This document shows positions 7,757 through 24,990 of a DNA stretch of 64,000 nt, in pieces. A program made the position numbers and the translations under genes. The notes beneath the pieces are model-generated. The model was not told the origin of the DNA. It saw nothing but the letters and a program-made list of their open reading frames with translations, and did not search any database. The DNA comes from Betaproteobacteria bacterium (lineage in GTDB: Bacteria > Pseudomonadota > Gammaproteobacteria > Burkholderiales > Burkholderiaceae_A). Position 1 is the first letter of the stretch; every line of letters begins with the position of its first letter. The DNA is taken from positions 1 through 64,000 of the forward strand of contig VGHN01000008.1 of the NCBI GenBank assembly GCA_016868255.1, given 5' to 3'.

Positions 7757-9268
7757 GTGAGAGCAGGATTGGGCGATACCGCAGGGGTGCGCACCGGCGG
7801 CCGGGCAGTGGTCATTGGCAGCGGCTTTGGCGGCCTGGCCGCCGCCATTCGGCTCTGCGTCAAGGGCTACCGCGTCACCGTCCTCGAGCGGCTCGACACC
7901 CCGGGTGGCCGAGCAGTGGTCTACGAGCAAGATGGCTTCACCTTCGATGCCGGCCCCACCATTATCACCGCGCCCTTTTTGCTCGAAGAGCTCTTTGAGT
8001 TGGCGGGTGCAAACTTCCACGACGAGGTCGACCTTCGGCCCATGTCACCCTTCTACCGAATTCGCTTTCACGACGGCAGCCACTTCGACTACTGGGGCGA
8101 TGCCGAGCGCATGCGCGCCGAGGTGGCCCGGGTCTCGGCCGACGATCTCGCAGGCTACGACAACTTCATGAGAGAGGCCGAGCGCTGTTACGAGTTGGGA
8201 TACCAAGAACTCGGCACCGCCCCTTTCGAGACCATTCCAGATCTACTCCGTGCGGTGCCTTCCATGCTTCGAATGCGTGCCTGGGAGTCCATCCTCACCA
8301 TGGCCCGGCGTCACTTCAAGAGCCACAAGCTTCAACAAGTCTTTAGCTTTCACCCACTGCTCATCGGCGGGAATCCAACGAATGTCACCTGTGTCTACAG
8401 CCTAATTGCATCGCTCGAGCGCCGCTTTGGGGTGCACTCGGCCATGGGCGGCACGGGCGCCATTGTCAGTGCCATGGTTCGCCTGCTCAAGCGAGTCGGC
8501 GGTGAATTGCGGCTCTCGGCCGAGGTCGATCGAATTGTGGTCGAGTCGGGCCGCGCCAGGGGCGTCACGCTCAAGAGCGGCGAGCGCATCGAGGCCGATA
8601 TGGTGGTCTCGAATGCCGATGCCGCCTGGACATACCAGACGGCACTCGCGGGCACCGAGCGCACCGTCTGGACAGACCGCAAGGTGCAGAAGTCGAACTA
8701 TTCCATGGGCCTCTTCGTTTGGTACTTCGGCACACGGCGTCGCTACGATGCTCTGCCCCACCACATGATTCTCATGGGCCCACGCTACGAGGGCCTGCTC
8801 AACGACATCTTCGAGCGCAAAGTCTTGTCCGAGGATTTCAGCCTTTACTTGCATCGGCCCACCGCCACCGACCCCAGCCTGGCCCCCAATGGCTGCGACA
8901 CCTTCTATGTGCTCTCGCCCGTGCCCCACCTCGATGCCAATATCGATTGGAGCGCCATGAGCGAGCCCTATCGACTCCGCATTCAAAAGCACCTGGAAGA
9001 CACCCTTCTGCCCGGCCTCTCAGCCAGCATTGTTACGTCTAAGGTGGTGGCTCCGCCCGACTTCGAATCGCGGTACTTGTCATTCAAGGGTGCGGCCTTT
9101 GGCATGGAGCCCAGGCTCTTGCAGAGTGCATGGTTTCGTCCCCACAACCGCAGCGAAGATGTCAAAGGCCTCTACCTTGTGGGGGCCGGCACCCATCCCG
9201 GCGCGGGCATACCGGGGGTGCTCACCTCGGCCAAGGCCTTCGACTCTCTGGTGCCTGTGTGCGTCTAG
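7757..9268 (+). CDS. crtI: Phytoene desaturase
   Basis: A 503-residue FAD-dependent desaturase converting phytoene to neurosporene or lycopene. The Rossmann motif AVVIGSGFGGLAAAIRL is near residues 17-33, and the C-terminal carotenoid oxidoreductase motif GLYLVGAGTHPGAGIPGVL is near residue 475. GTG 7757 is chosen because GAGAGG precedes it by 5 bases; a TTG at 7709 would extend the protein by 16 residues but lies on the operator. crtB follows with a 10-base overlap. Confidence 0.95.
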   Translation: MRAGLGDTAGVRTGGRAVVIGSGFGGLAAAIRLCVKGYRVTVLERLDTPGGRAVVYEQDGFTFDAGPTIITAPFLLEELFELAGANFHDEVDLRPMSPFYRIRFHDGSHFDYWGDAERMRAEVARVSADDLAGYDNFMREAERCYELGYQELGTAPFETIPDLLRAVPSMLRMRAWESILTMARRHFKSHKLQQVFSFHPLLIGGNPTNVTCVYSLIASLERRFGVHSAMGGTGAIVSAMVRLLKRVGGELRLSAEVDRIVVESGRARGVTLKSGERIEADMVVSNADAAWTYQTALAGTERTVWTDRKVQKSNYSMGLFVWYFGTRRRYDALPHHMILMGPRYEGLLNDIFERKVLSEDFSLYLHRPTATDPSLAPNGCDTFYVLSPVPHLDANIDWSAMSEPYRLRIQKHLEDTLLPGLSASIVTSKVVAPPDFESRYLSFKGAAFGMEPRLLQSAWFRPHNRSEDVKGLYLVGAGTHPGAGIPGVLTSAKAFDSLVPVCV

Positions 9269-10350
9269 ACACCAACGCCTCTGCGCAAGACACCCGCGGC
9301 CCTGCGCAGCCGCCGCAAGATGCGCTCATGCGCGATGGCTCCAAGACATTCTTTGCCGCCTCGCGGCTGCTGCCCGCGCGCATTCGTGCCGCCGCGGTCG
9401 ACCTCTATGCCTTCTGCCGAGTGGCGGACGATGCAGTCGACCAATCCGGCGCCAGCCCCGAGGTCATGCGCGAACTCCACGCGCGACTCGATGCCATCTA
9501 CTCCGAGCGGCCATTTCCTATTGCGGCCGATCAGGGCTTTGCCCGTGTGGTGCGCGAGCATCGTCTTCCGCGTCGCCTGCCGCTGGCCTTGCTCGAGGGC
9601 TTTGAGTGGGATGCCGAGGGCAAGCGCTACGAAACCTTGGAAGACGTTCACGATTACGGCGCACGAGTGGCAGGCACCGTGGGGGCCATGATGGCGCTCA
9701 TCATGGGCGTGCGCGAGGCCCGCGCAATGGCCCGCGCCTGCGAACTCGGTGTGGCCATGCAACTCACCAACATTGCCCGCGATGTGGGCGAAGACGCCCG
9801 CATGGGCAGGCTCTATCTGCCACGCCAGTGGCTTCGCGAAGAGGGCGTGGATCCCGATGCATGGCTTGCACAGCCCCAAGCAGGTGACGGCATTGGCCGT
9901 GTCACCCAGCGTTTACTGCTCGCCGCAGATGAGCTCTACAGCCGCGCCGAAGAGGGGGTCTGTTTCCTGCCCCGGGGCTGCCGGCCCGCCATATTGGCCG
10001 CGCGCCATATTTATGCAGATATCGGCCGCGAGATTCGTCGCGTCGATTGCAATACAGTCGATCGCCGTGCCGTGGTGCCAGGCCTTCGCAAGCTTCAGCG
10101 GCTTGCGCAGAGCGTGCCATCTATTCTGCTGGCACCAAAGATGCCGCGTGGCCACACGCCGCTCCCGGCCATTCGATTTTTGGTCGAGGCCGCCGGCGTG
10201 AGCATGCGTGTCATTCCGCCGCGAACGGTCGAGGAAAAAGCCGGCTGGATGGTCGATCTCTTCATTACGCTCGCCGAGCGCGAGCGCATTGCCAAGTCGC
10301 TATATGCGTCGGGGCATGCGCCAGGGCAGCATCCAACGCACAACACCTGA
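9259..10350 (+). CDS. crtB: Phytoene synthase
   Basis: A 363-residue squalene/phytoene synthase joining two geranylgeranyl diphosphates. Motifs seen: GSKTFFAASRLLP, YAFCRVADDAVDQ with the first Asp-rich site (about residue 55), YGARVAGTVG, and LTNIARDVGEDARMGRLYLP with the second Asp-rich site (about residue 175). GTG 9259 overlaps the crtI stop, which suggests coupling and gives the usual short leader before the catalytic core. ATG 9328 is an alternative but would start almost at the core. It ends 51 bases inside the convergent crtC tail. Confidence 0.93.
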   Translation: MRLDTNASAQDTRGPAQPPQDALMRDGSKTFFAASRLLPARIRAAAVDLYAFCRVADDAVDQSGASPEVMRELHARLDAIYSERPFPIAADQGFARVVREHRLPRRLPLALLEGFEWDAEGKRYETLEDVHDYGARVAGTVGAMMALIMGVREARAMARACELGVAMQLTNIARDVGEDARMGRLYLPRQWLREEGVDPDAWLAQPQAGDGIGRVTQRLLLAADELYSRAEEGVCFLPRGCRPAILAARHIYADIGREIRRVDCNTVDRRAVVPGLRKLQRLAQSVPSILLAPKMPRGHTPLPAIRFLVEAAGVSMRVIPPRTVEEKAGWMVDLFITLAERERIAKSLYASGHAPGQHPTHNT

Positions 10351-11250
10351 TCGAACCCTTGGCAGGTGCAGGGTCTCGTGAAAGGCCTGCACCGTCTCGC
10401 CCAACAGGGTCTGCTCCACCACCGATCGCATGTAGAAGGGCGTGTCTTCGAGTGACTTCAGAGGACGCGGTGCCGCGGCATTGGGGTCCGAGCGAATCGA
10501 GTGGTCCACGCCCCAGAGGCCCCTCGGCATTTTCTGACGCGGGCCCAGCGCAAACTCGCTCACCTCTCCGTTGGGATGAAACCGCGCAGTAATTAGCCGC
10601 GAACTCTCATGGGCGGCGGCCTGCGTCATGGCGCGGTCGCGAACATCGTAGGTCACGGCCACACTGCCGTCTTTCAGTTCTGCGCGTGACCAGTCCCACT
10701 CATGGAAAGGCACGTGGATGGGCTCGTCGCCCTCGTTGGAGTCGAGATAGCCATGGCCCTCCCAGCGCAGTCTGGGTGACTCGAAGTCAACCGAGATGCG
10801 GGCCTTCGGTGCAAGTGGCCCCCAGCGGTGCCGCCCATTGGCATCGATGTTCTGCTGGTAGTGAAAGAAGCGATCGGCGCTGAGTCGAATCTGGCCGCGG
10901 ACCTTTCTCGGAATGGGCACCGACCATTCATCTACATCAATCAGAAGCTCGCGCCCGGTCCACTGCAACTGGCTGGGGCCAATCTGAAAATGCTGGGCAT
11001 CGCGGGACATAAAACGGGCACTGCGCTCGGTCATGCACCAGCGCGATTGGCCCGGTGAATAGAGCGCAACATTCAAACAAACATGGTTGTTGGGGTCGGC
11101 CTTGCCATGGTCTGCCCCAGCCCAGTGGTAGTAGGGCGAGAAGACACTGCCAACAAAGGCAATGATGGTGATGCCATGCTGACCGCAGTCACTCAGCCCA
11201 TCGACATACCACCAGAGATAACCACCCGGCTCGACGAACTGATCGAATCG
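10300..11250 (-). CDS. crtC: Hydroxyneurosporene synthase (carotenoid 1,2-hydratase), start unresolved
   Basis: CrtC hydrates neurosporene and spheroidene-series carotenoids. Recognisable protein starts near 11250 with FDQFVEPGGYLWWYVDGLSD, then GITIIAFVGSVFSPYYHWA and WTGRELLIDVDEWSVPIP, and continues to the stop at 10300. The frame is open up to ATG 11541, but the stretch 11251-11541 has no CrtC likeness because it is the other frame of the crtD C-terminus. No ATG, GTG or TTG lies in frame between 11538 and the homology, only CTG and ATC. Either crtC starts at a rare codon, is reached by frameshifting from crtD, or a base is missing or extra. It is the last gene of the aerR-ppsR-crtA-crtD-crtC string. 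Confidence 0.85.
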   Translation of the reverse strand, partial: RFDQFVEPGGYLWWYVDGLSDCGQHGITIIAFVGSVFSPYYHWAGADHGKADPNNHVCLNVALYSPGQSRWCMTERSARFMSRDAQHFQIGPSQLQWTGRELLIDVDEWSVPIPRKVRGQIRLSADRFFHYQQNIDANGRHRWGPLAPKARISVDFESPRLRWEGHGYLDSNEGDEPIHVPFHEWDWSRAELKDGSVAVTYDVRDRAMTQAAAHESSRLITARFHPNGEVSEFALGPRQKMPRGLWGVDHSIRSDPNAAAPRPLKSLEDTPFYMRSVVEQTLLGETVQAFHETLHLPRVRSGVVRWMLPWRMPRRI

Positions 11251-12806
11251 AGGTGTGCCATCAGGGTTGCGGCCGCCAGTCGACCCGAGAGCGCTGCCAT
11301 TGGAACCCCCGCGCCCGGATGCACGCTGCCCCCCGCCAGGAAGAGCCCCGGCAGTTCCGATTGGGCCGAGGGCCTGTGAAAGACTGAGGTCCAGCCGTGG
11401 GGTGCTCGGCCGTAGAGTGCGCCGCCCGTGGCCGGAAAGCGCCGATGAAATTGCACCGGGGTGGTCAAGGCCATGAGACTGGTGTGCGGGTCGAGCCGAA
11501 GGCCACAGCGTGAGAGGTGAGAAAAGGCGCTGCTCGTGCATGCATCGAACTCCTGATTGGAAAAGGCCGCCCCGGCGTCTCCTTTGGCGGGGGCATTGAT
11601 TAAAAGAAAGAGGCGCTCATCGCCTTGTGCAGTCGCATCCGCTACGCCGTTGCGTGGCCCCACAGAGCCGATGCCAGTGGGGTGCGTGGTGGCACTCACT
11701 GGGCCACGGTCTTGGGCGCAGACATAAATCGTGGGGCGCCTTGGCAGTCGGCCCCGATCGAAGATGTCTTTGAACTCCTGCTCATAGGGCGACTGAAAAA
11801 ATACATTGTGGAAGTCGAGTCGACAATCGGTGCTCGCCGTCATGGCCCAAGTGAGTGCAGACAGAGACCGAGGCCGTGTTTCTTTGCCGCGAACGGCCTT
11901 GCGCACCTTCTTGCCCAGAAGGCCTTCGTAGAGCGCAGCCACATCGCCAGTGAAGACTACCGCATCGCAGTGCAGCTCCTCGCCACTGGCCAGGCGAACA
12001 CCGCTTGCGCGGTCGTTGTTGACCAGTATCTCCACCACATCCTTTGAGTAGTGAAGCCGCGCACCCAAGTCGGTGGCGGCCTTGGCCATTGCATTGCCCA
12101 GGGCCTGCATGCCACCGCGGGCCTGCCAGACACCGCGCATTTCAACGTAGGCAATCAGCATCAAGGTGGCCGGGGCCTGCCAGGGCGAGCCCCCGCAGTA
12201 GGTGGCATAGCGCGCAAACAACTGGCGCAGCCGAGCATCCTTGAAATGGCGGCCCAGGCTCTTCCAGAGACTCTGCATGGGCCCAATGCTGGTGAGCAAG
12301 GCCAGGCCCGCGGGCCCCAGGTCGGTGCTCATCGACCAGAGGCTTGGCCGACTCGATCGCATATAACCCGATTCGAGTCGTGTATAGAGTGCTTTGGCCT
12401 CTTGCGAGAAGCGCACGAAGCGGGCGGCCTCATCGCCACCGGCGAACTCCGCAATGGCCTGCTCGGTGGCCTGTGGGTTGTCGTGTAAATCGAACCACTG
12501 GTCTGCATCCCAGGCATGGCGCGCAAGAATTGGCAGTCGCTGCAACTCCACGTAGTCGCTCAGCCGCTTGCCGGCCGCATGCAGCAGGTCTTCAAAGACC
12601 CATGGCATGGTGATCACCGTGGGGCCAGAATCAATGGGCCGCTGCGAAATGAGTTGTTGGTGAATTTTGCCCCCGGGGGCCTCTGCGGATTCAAAGAGAT
12701 CCACGGCCACGCCCTGGCGCGCAAGATCCACGGCACAGGCCAGGCCACCCATACCCGCGCCCACCACAATCACACTGCGTTGAGCGCCACCCGAGGGGCT
12801 ACGCAT
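11193..12806 (-). CDS. crtD: Methoxyneurosporene dehydrogenase (1-hydroxycarotenoid 3,4-desaturase)
   Basis: A 537-residue flavoprotein related to CrtI that desaturates the hydroxylated or methoxylated carotenoid end. Seen: SVIVVGAGMGGLACAVDLA near the N-terminus, the substrate-side GGSPWQAPATLM region, and LFLAGGSVHPGAGVPMAALS near residue 500. ATG 12806 is chosen with AAGAGG upstream; the ORF could run 44 codons further. The usual CrtD end (GRLAAATLMA) is followed here by about 20 extra residues running across the start of CrtC, which may reflect a frameshift near the crtD-crtC junction. Confidence 0.93.
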   Translation of the reverse strand: MRSPSGGAQRSVIVVGAGMGGLACAVDLARQGVAVDLFESAEAPGGKIHQQLISQRPIDSGPTVITMPWVFEDLLHAAGKRLSDYVELQRLPILARHAWDADQWFDLHDNPQATEQAIAEFAGGDEAARFVRFSQEAKALYTRLESGYMRSSRPSLWSMSTDLGPAGLALLTSIGPMQSLWKSLGRHFKDARLRQLFARYATYCGGSPWQAPATLMLIAYVEMRGVWQARGGMQALGNAMAKAATDLGARLHYSKDVVEILVNNDRASGVRLASGEELHCDAVVFTGDVAALYEGLLGKKVRKAVRGKETRPRSLSALTWAMTASTDCRLDFHNVFFQSPYEQEFKDIFDRGRLPRRPTIYVCAQDRGPVSATTHPTGIGSVGPRNGVADATAQGDERLFLLINAPAKGDAGAAFSNQEFDACTSSAFSHLSRCGLRLDPHTSLMALTTPVQFHRRFPATGGALYGRAPHGWTSVFHRPSAQSELPGLFLAGGSVHPGAGVPMAALSGRLAAATLMAHLDSISSSSRVVISGGMSMG

Positions 12807-13578
12807 GCATGGCCTCTTGCATGCATACGGTGCTGCCTTGCCACTGACCCCGTGACGCCAGAATGCGAAAGCGAACGAACATGGTCTCGGAGAAGAACCC
12901 GTTGGCATAGGCCGATGCAATGGCCTGGTGGTGACCACCGCTGTGGGCGTAGTCGGTCATGGCCTGAGCCGACTCCCAGACACTGAATGTCGCCTGCCGC
13001 AGCAGGGGCGCCTCGCCAAGGCCTGCCGCAAGCAGGCATCCCTGCGCATTCTTTAAATCGGCCTCGGCCGCGGGGGAACGGGCCCAGAACGAGGCCGCCT
13101 TGTGTGGACGAATCGATGCCCGAGTCAGGGCTGCGAGTGGCTCGCCGTCTGCCACGGCAAGTGTGGGATTTGCTGTGAGGCCGTGGCCCGACCAACTGCC
13201 TCGAACCGAGTAGGGGGCGAGCAGAAACACAGCCGTCTCAATGGCGTGGGCCGCATAGGCGGCAAGACGCTCGCCCGACTCAAAGAACGATTCGGCGGCC
13301 GCTCGGTCATTGAAGGCGGCAAAGTAGCCCTGGTGGTCCAGGCCGGGCGCAAGTCCAAAGCCGGCCTCGCGGCCCGAGCCCAGGGTCTTGTCAAAGAGAA
13401 GGTGCTTGGGTGGATTCGCAGGCAGAACCGATGCGGCCAATTGCCAGAGGCCCCAGCCAATCGACGAACTGCGCAGGCGAGTCAGTGCAAGAACAACAAA
13501 AGAGGGCGAAGCAGAAGCGGCCGCGGCCAGTGAGTCCTCTGCCTCACTCCTCGTCGTCGTCGGGCCCTTCAATGCCAA
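12799..13578 (-). CDS. crtA: Spheroidene monooxygenase
   Basis: A 259-residue protein of the CrtA family, which uses oxygen to add the C-2 keto group, turning spheroidene into spheroidenone. Family features seen: SSIGWGLWQLA near residue 40, GSGREAGFGLAPGLDHQGYFAAF, and TFSVWESAQAMTDYAH near the C-terminus. It overlaps ppsR by 35 bases upstream and crtD by 8 downstream, so expression is tied to both. It implies that the cell accumulates spheroidenone when oxygen is present. Confidence 0.92.
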   Translation of the reverse strand: MALKGPTTTRSEAEDSLAAAASASPSFVVLALTRLRSSSIGWGLWQLAASVLPANPPKHLLFDKTLGSGREAGFGLAPGLDHQGYFAAFNDRAAAESFFESGERLAAYAAHAIETAVFLLAPYSVRGSWSGHGLTANPTLAVADGEPLAALTRASIRPHKAASFWARSPAAEADLKNAQGCLLAAGLGEAPLLRQATFSVWESAQAMTDYAHSGGHHQAIASAYANGFFSETMFVRFRILASRGQWQGSTVCMQEAMHA

Positions 13579-14950
13579 ATCGCCGCAGCTTCACATAGAG
13601 GCTCTGGCGCGAGAGGCCAAGCATCTCTGCCGCCGAGGCGCGATTGTTTTTGGTGAGCTTCAGCGCGGCCTCAATGCAGAGCTTCTCAATGAGATCGACG
13701 GTCTCGCCGACAATCTCTTTCAAGGGCATGCGGCCCACCAGAGCGGCAAGGTCGGCGCCGCTGCGGCCCATGGGCGCATTGGGCTCAGTGGAGACATCGA
13801 GTCGACGATTGACATCGCGCACCACAAAACCAAGCATGGTCTCGGGGCCCAAATTAAACGAAACACCCGAGAGCTCCACCGGAACACTCAGCCCCGACTC
13901 GCTCACCAGCTGTGTAGAGAAGAGCCGCACACTGCCGCCCTGCGCGAGGCTGTTGATCATGACCAGCAAATCGGTGTTGGCACGGCCCAGCCAGCGGTTG
14001 AGTGATTCGCCAATAATCTGGCCGGCATGGGGCGTCTGAATTTGCTCGAGGAATGCGGGATTCACATGACGAATAATGCCGCGGGCATCGGTGATCACCA
14101 GCCCATCGCTGATGCGGTGCATGGCCTCCAAAACAGAGGCATCTTCGGCTGCAGAGGGCAGGCCACTGGGTGGCTCCACGCGAATCAAGAAGACGGTCTC
14201 GGATTCCTGTCGCAGACAAGAGACCGCGGTGCGTGCTCGAGCGCTGCCTTGCCCATAGCTGAGTTCGGTCTCGCTGGCGCGGCCCGATCCGTTGACCTGC
14301 TGCAGCAATAGCTGCGCGGCCTGCAGGGAAGCCTTGTCGATGAGGTCATCGAAGACCATTCCCGAGAGCGCAGTGAGTTCGCGGTTAAAGAAGAAGCCCG
14401 CGGCCCGATTGCACTCAATCACTTCATGGGTGCGCGCGCGAATCACCAGGATGGGGTCGCGCACCAAATCAAAGAGGGTGCGGTATTCGTGCTCGAGCCT
14501 GCGCAGCCGGCTGTAGTCCTTCTCCATGTGCTGCTGCGCTTCGACCAGACGCGACTGCAGCGTGGCAAGTGGGCGCAGATCGCGGCCAATGGCCACCATG
14601 CGCCCATCGCTGCCCACACGCACCAGCGAGAAGAGCACCGGAATTTCTTTTCCATCGGGCTGGAGCTGATTGATATGCCGCCAGCGCGCGTGGATCTCGC
14701 CAGCCTGCACCAGTGAGAGCATCTCGCGGACCTTTGGCCGGCTCTCGGTGGTGACCAACGACTCCCAGCTCGCGCCAATCCAGTCACGAAAGAATGGGGC
14801 TGTCCACGATTCGGCACTGGCCGCAACATCGCGCACCACGCCGTTGGCATCGAGTATTAGGGCGAGGTCGGCCGCGGCCTCAACCAAGGCCGCACTGGCC
14901 TGCGCATCGAGGCCAGCAATCTCGCCGCGGGCGCCCTCAATCCGACCCAT
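13544..14950 (-). CDS. ppsR: PpsR/CrtJ photosynthesis gene repressor
   Basis: A 468-residue regulator: an N-terminal segment, two to three PAS domains (one around LFDLVRDPILVIRARTHEVI, another around ISDGLVITDARGIIRHVNPA), and a C-terminal Fis-type helix-turn-helix (NRASAAEMLGLSRQSLYVKL). PpsR represses bch, crt and puc genes in oxygen by binding TGT-N12-ACA. A Cys sits just before the DNA-binding helices (LCIEAALKL) and another between PAS domains (VSCLRQE), like the redox-sensitive cysteines of CrtJ. ATG 14950 overlaps the aerR stop by 14 bases with GGAG 5 bases upstream. Confidence 0.95.
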   Translation of the reverse strand: MGRIEGARGEIAGLDAQASAALVEAAADLALILDANGVVRDVAASAESWTAPFFRDWIGASWESLVTTESRPKVREMLSLVQAGEIHARWRHINQLQPDGKEIPVLFSLVRVGSDGRMVAIGRDLRPLATLQSRLVEAQQHMEKDYSRLRRLEHEYRTLFDLVRDPILVIRARTHEVIECNRAAGFFFNRELTALSGMVFDDLIDKASLQAAQLLLQQVNGSGRASETELSYGQGSARARTAVSCLRQESETVFLIRVEPPSGLPSAAEDASVLEAMHRISDGLVITDARGIIRHVNPAFLEQIQTPHAGQIIGESLNRWLGRANTDLLVMINSLAQGGSVRLFSTQLVSESGLSVPVELSGVSFNLGPETMLGFVVRDVNRRLDVSTEPNAPMGRSGADLAALVGRMPLKEIVGETVDLIEKLCIEAALKLTKNNRASAAEMLGLSRQSLYVKLRRFGIEGPDDDEE

Positions 14951-15812
14951 GGAGGCTCCGCTTGGCAAGAAGAAGGGACTCTGCGGCGGCAACCGCCTGG
15001 GGCGCATCGCCGGTGATGAGGTCGGCGCCGGCCTGCTGGGCCAGCGTGGGGAAGAGTGTGACCGCGGGACCACCAATCATGATCAAGGGCACGTAATTTT
15101 TGTTCTTCTGACGGCAGATTTGGCGCAGTCGAAGTATAAAAGCGGCGGCCAATTTCATTTCGTTCTCGGAGCCAATCGAGAGGCCAATGAGCTCGCTCTG
15201 CGAGTGTGCGGCCGCCTCAAGAAGGTTGGGCTCCTCGGTGGCCTCGTGGAGTTGCACCGACCATCCTTGGCGCGCAAAGAATGCGCCCACCATCATCAGG
15301 CCCAAACGGTGTTGGCCACCGGGCATTCCAGTGAGGAAGATGGCGGGTCTGCCACCGGAAGGAACGCGTGGATGGGGTTCGGAGTGAAAGCGCTCGAGGA
15401 GTTCGTTGAAGACCCGCTGCAGATTCCACAGCCCAATGGTGACATCGGCAAAGCTACAAGTGTCCATGACCCAGCGCTCACCGAGCAGGCGGGCCGCGGG
15501 CTGAATCAACTCGAGAAAGACCGACTCAACCGGAAGCCCGTGTTCGATGCGTTGTTCAACAAAGGCCAGGCATTCGGGGGAAGAGGGCCCCAGGCTAAGG
15601 TCGGCCAGACGAACCACGTCGGCGTAATGCGGGTGGGATTGATCGAAAGACAGGGCCTGGGAGAGCCGCTCTAACAGGGTTTCACCCGCCTCCAAACTCT
15701 TACCGGCTGGGCCTTGGCCGCGCTCGAGCACCGCAAGCCGAGGGATGACTTCTCGGGTGAGAAGGGAGAGAAAGTCCTCGGACTCTCTTGGTTTGGGTTG
15801 GCCTGCATTCAT
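14937..15812 (-). CDS. aerR: AerR/PpaA cobalamin-binding antirepressor
   Basis: A 291-residue protein with a C-terminal B12-binding domain; its QHRLGL motif is the modified His motif found in AerR-type proteins. In Rhodobacter, light-exposed cobalamin lets AerR/PpaA bind the PpsR/CrtJ repressor and relieve repression. ATG 15812 is preferred because AGGGGA precedes it; ATG 15842 or 15839 would add ten residues. It heads the minus-strand string with ppsR and is divergent from bchF across a PpsR-type operator. Confidence 0.9.
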   Translation of the reverse strand: MNAGQPKPRESEDFLSLLTREVIPRLAVLERGQGPAGKSLEAGETLLERLSQALSFDQSHPHYADVVRLADLSLGPSSPECLAFVEQRIEHGLPVESVFLELIQPAARLLGERWVMDTCSFADVTIGLWNLQRVFNELLERFHSEPHPRVPSGGRPAIFLTGMPGGQHRLGLMMVGAFFARQGWSVQLHEATEEPNLLEAAAHSQSELIGLSIGSENEMKLAAAFILRLRQICRQKNKNYVPLIMIGGPAVTLFPTLAQQAGADLITGDAPQAVAAAESLLLAKRSLHGSD

Positions 15813-15891
15813 GGGGTTTCCCCTAGTCTTCGACAACATCATCCGCCCATTCGATGGGACTGTCGACCACTATCTGCTCAACCTTTGTCTT

Positions 15892-24291
<8,400 letters not shown>

Positions 24292-24292
<1 letters not shown>

Positions 24293-24990
24293 TGCAAGAG
24301 GCGGCTTACATCGAGCGGCGCGAGAAGATCGAGACCTATTTCGATCGCACGGCGGCCGACGCCTGGGCGCGACTCACCTCCGATGCACCGGTTAGCGGTA
24401 TTCGTGCCACAGTGCGTGCGGGCCGCGAGCAGATGCGCCACCTCATTGCCAAGTGGGTGGCCCCCACCGCGGGCGCACGCATTCTCGATGCAGGATGTGG
24501 CACCGGCCTCTTGGCGGTTGACCTTGCACGCATGGGGGCACGTGTCACCGCCATCGACCTCTCGCCCACCCTTGTTGAACTGGCCGAGCAGCGCATGCCC
24601 ACCGATATCGGGGCGGGGTCCATTCGCTTTCTCTCGGGCGACATGCTCGATGCATCGCTGGGTGAATTCGAGCATGTGGTGGCCATGGATTCGCTTATTC
24701 ATTACGCACCCATTCATGCGGTCACCGCACTCGAGGCACTGGCCCCGCGCGTGCGTGCCTCAATGGTCTTTACCTTTGCACCGAGCAATCCGCTTCTTAT
24801 GGCCATGATGACCGTGGGCCGACTCTTTCCCCGAACCGATCGCTCGCCGCAGATTGTTCCGGTGCGCTTCGATTGGCTCGCAAAGGCCCTGGCCCAATCC
24901 CCCAAACTCAGCGACTGGCGCATTGGCCGCACCGAGCGGGTCTCCAAAGGCTTCTATACCTCGCAGGCCCTGGAGCTCATTCGCCGATGA
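24292..24990 (+). CDS. bchM: Magnesium protoporphyrin IX methyltransferase
   Basis: A 232-residue SAM-dependent O-methyltransferase acting after Mg-chelatase to make the methyl ester used by AcsF. The SAM motif ILDAGCGTGLLAVDLARMG is near residues 62-80. ATG 24292 shares its A with the bchL stop (TGATG); the alternative TTG 24289 would add one residue. The C-terminal GRTERVSKGFYTSQ motif is typical of BchM. Confidence 0.95.

Noticed and set aside
7709-7757. TTG 7709 as the crtI start
   Set aside because: It would place the N-terminus on the PpsR-like site and lacks a ribosome binding site; GTG 7757 has GAGAGG.
11251-11541. Upstream part of the open crtC frame as real CrtC sequence
   Set aside because: It is the alternative frame of the conserved crtD C-terminus and shows no CrtC likeness.
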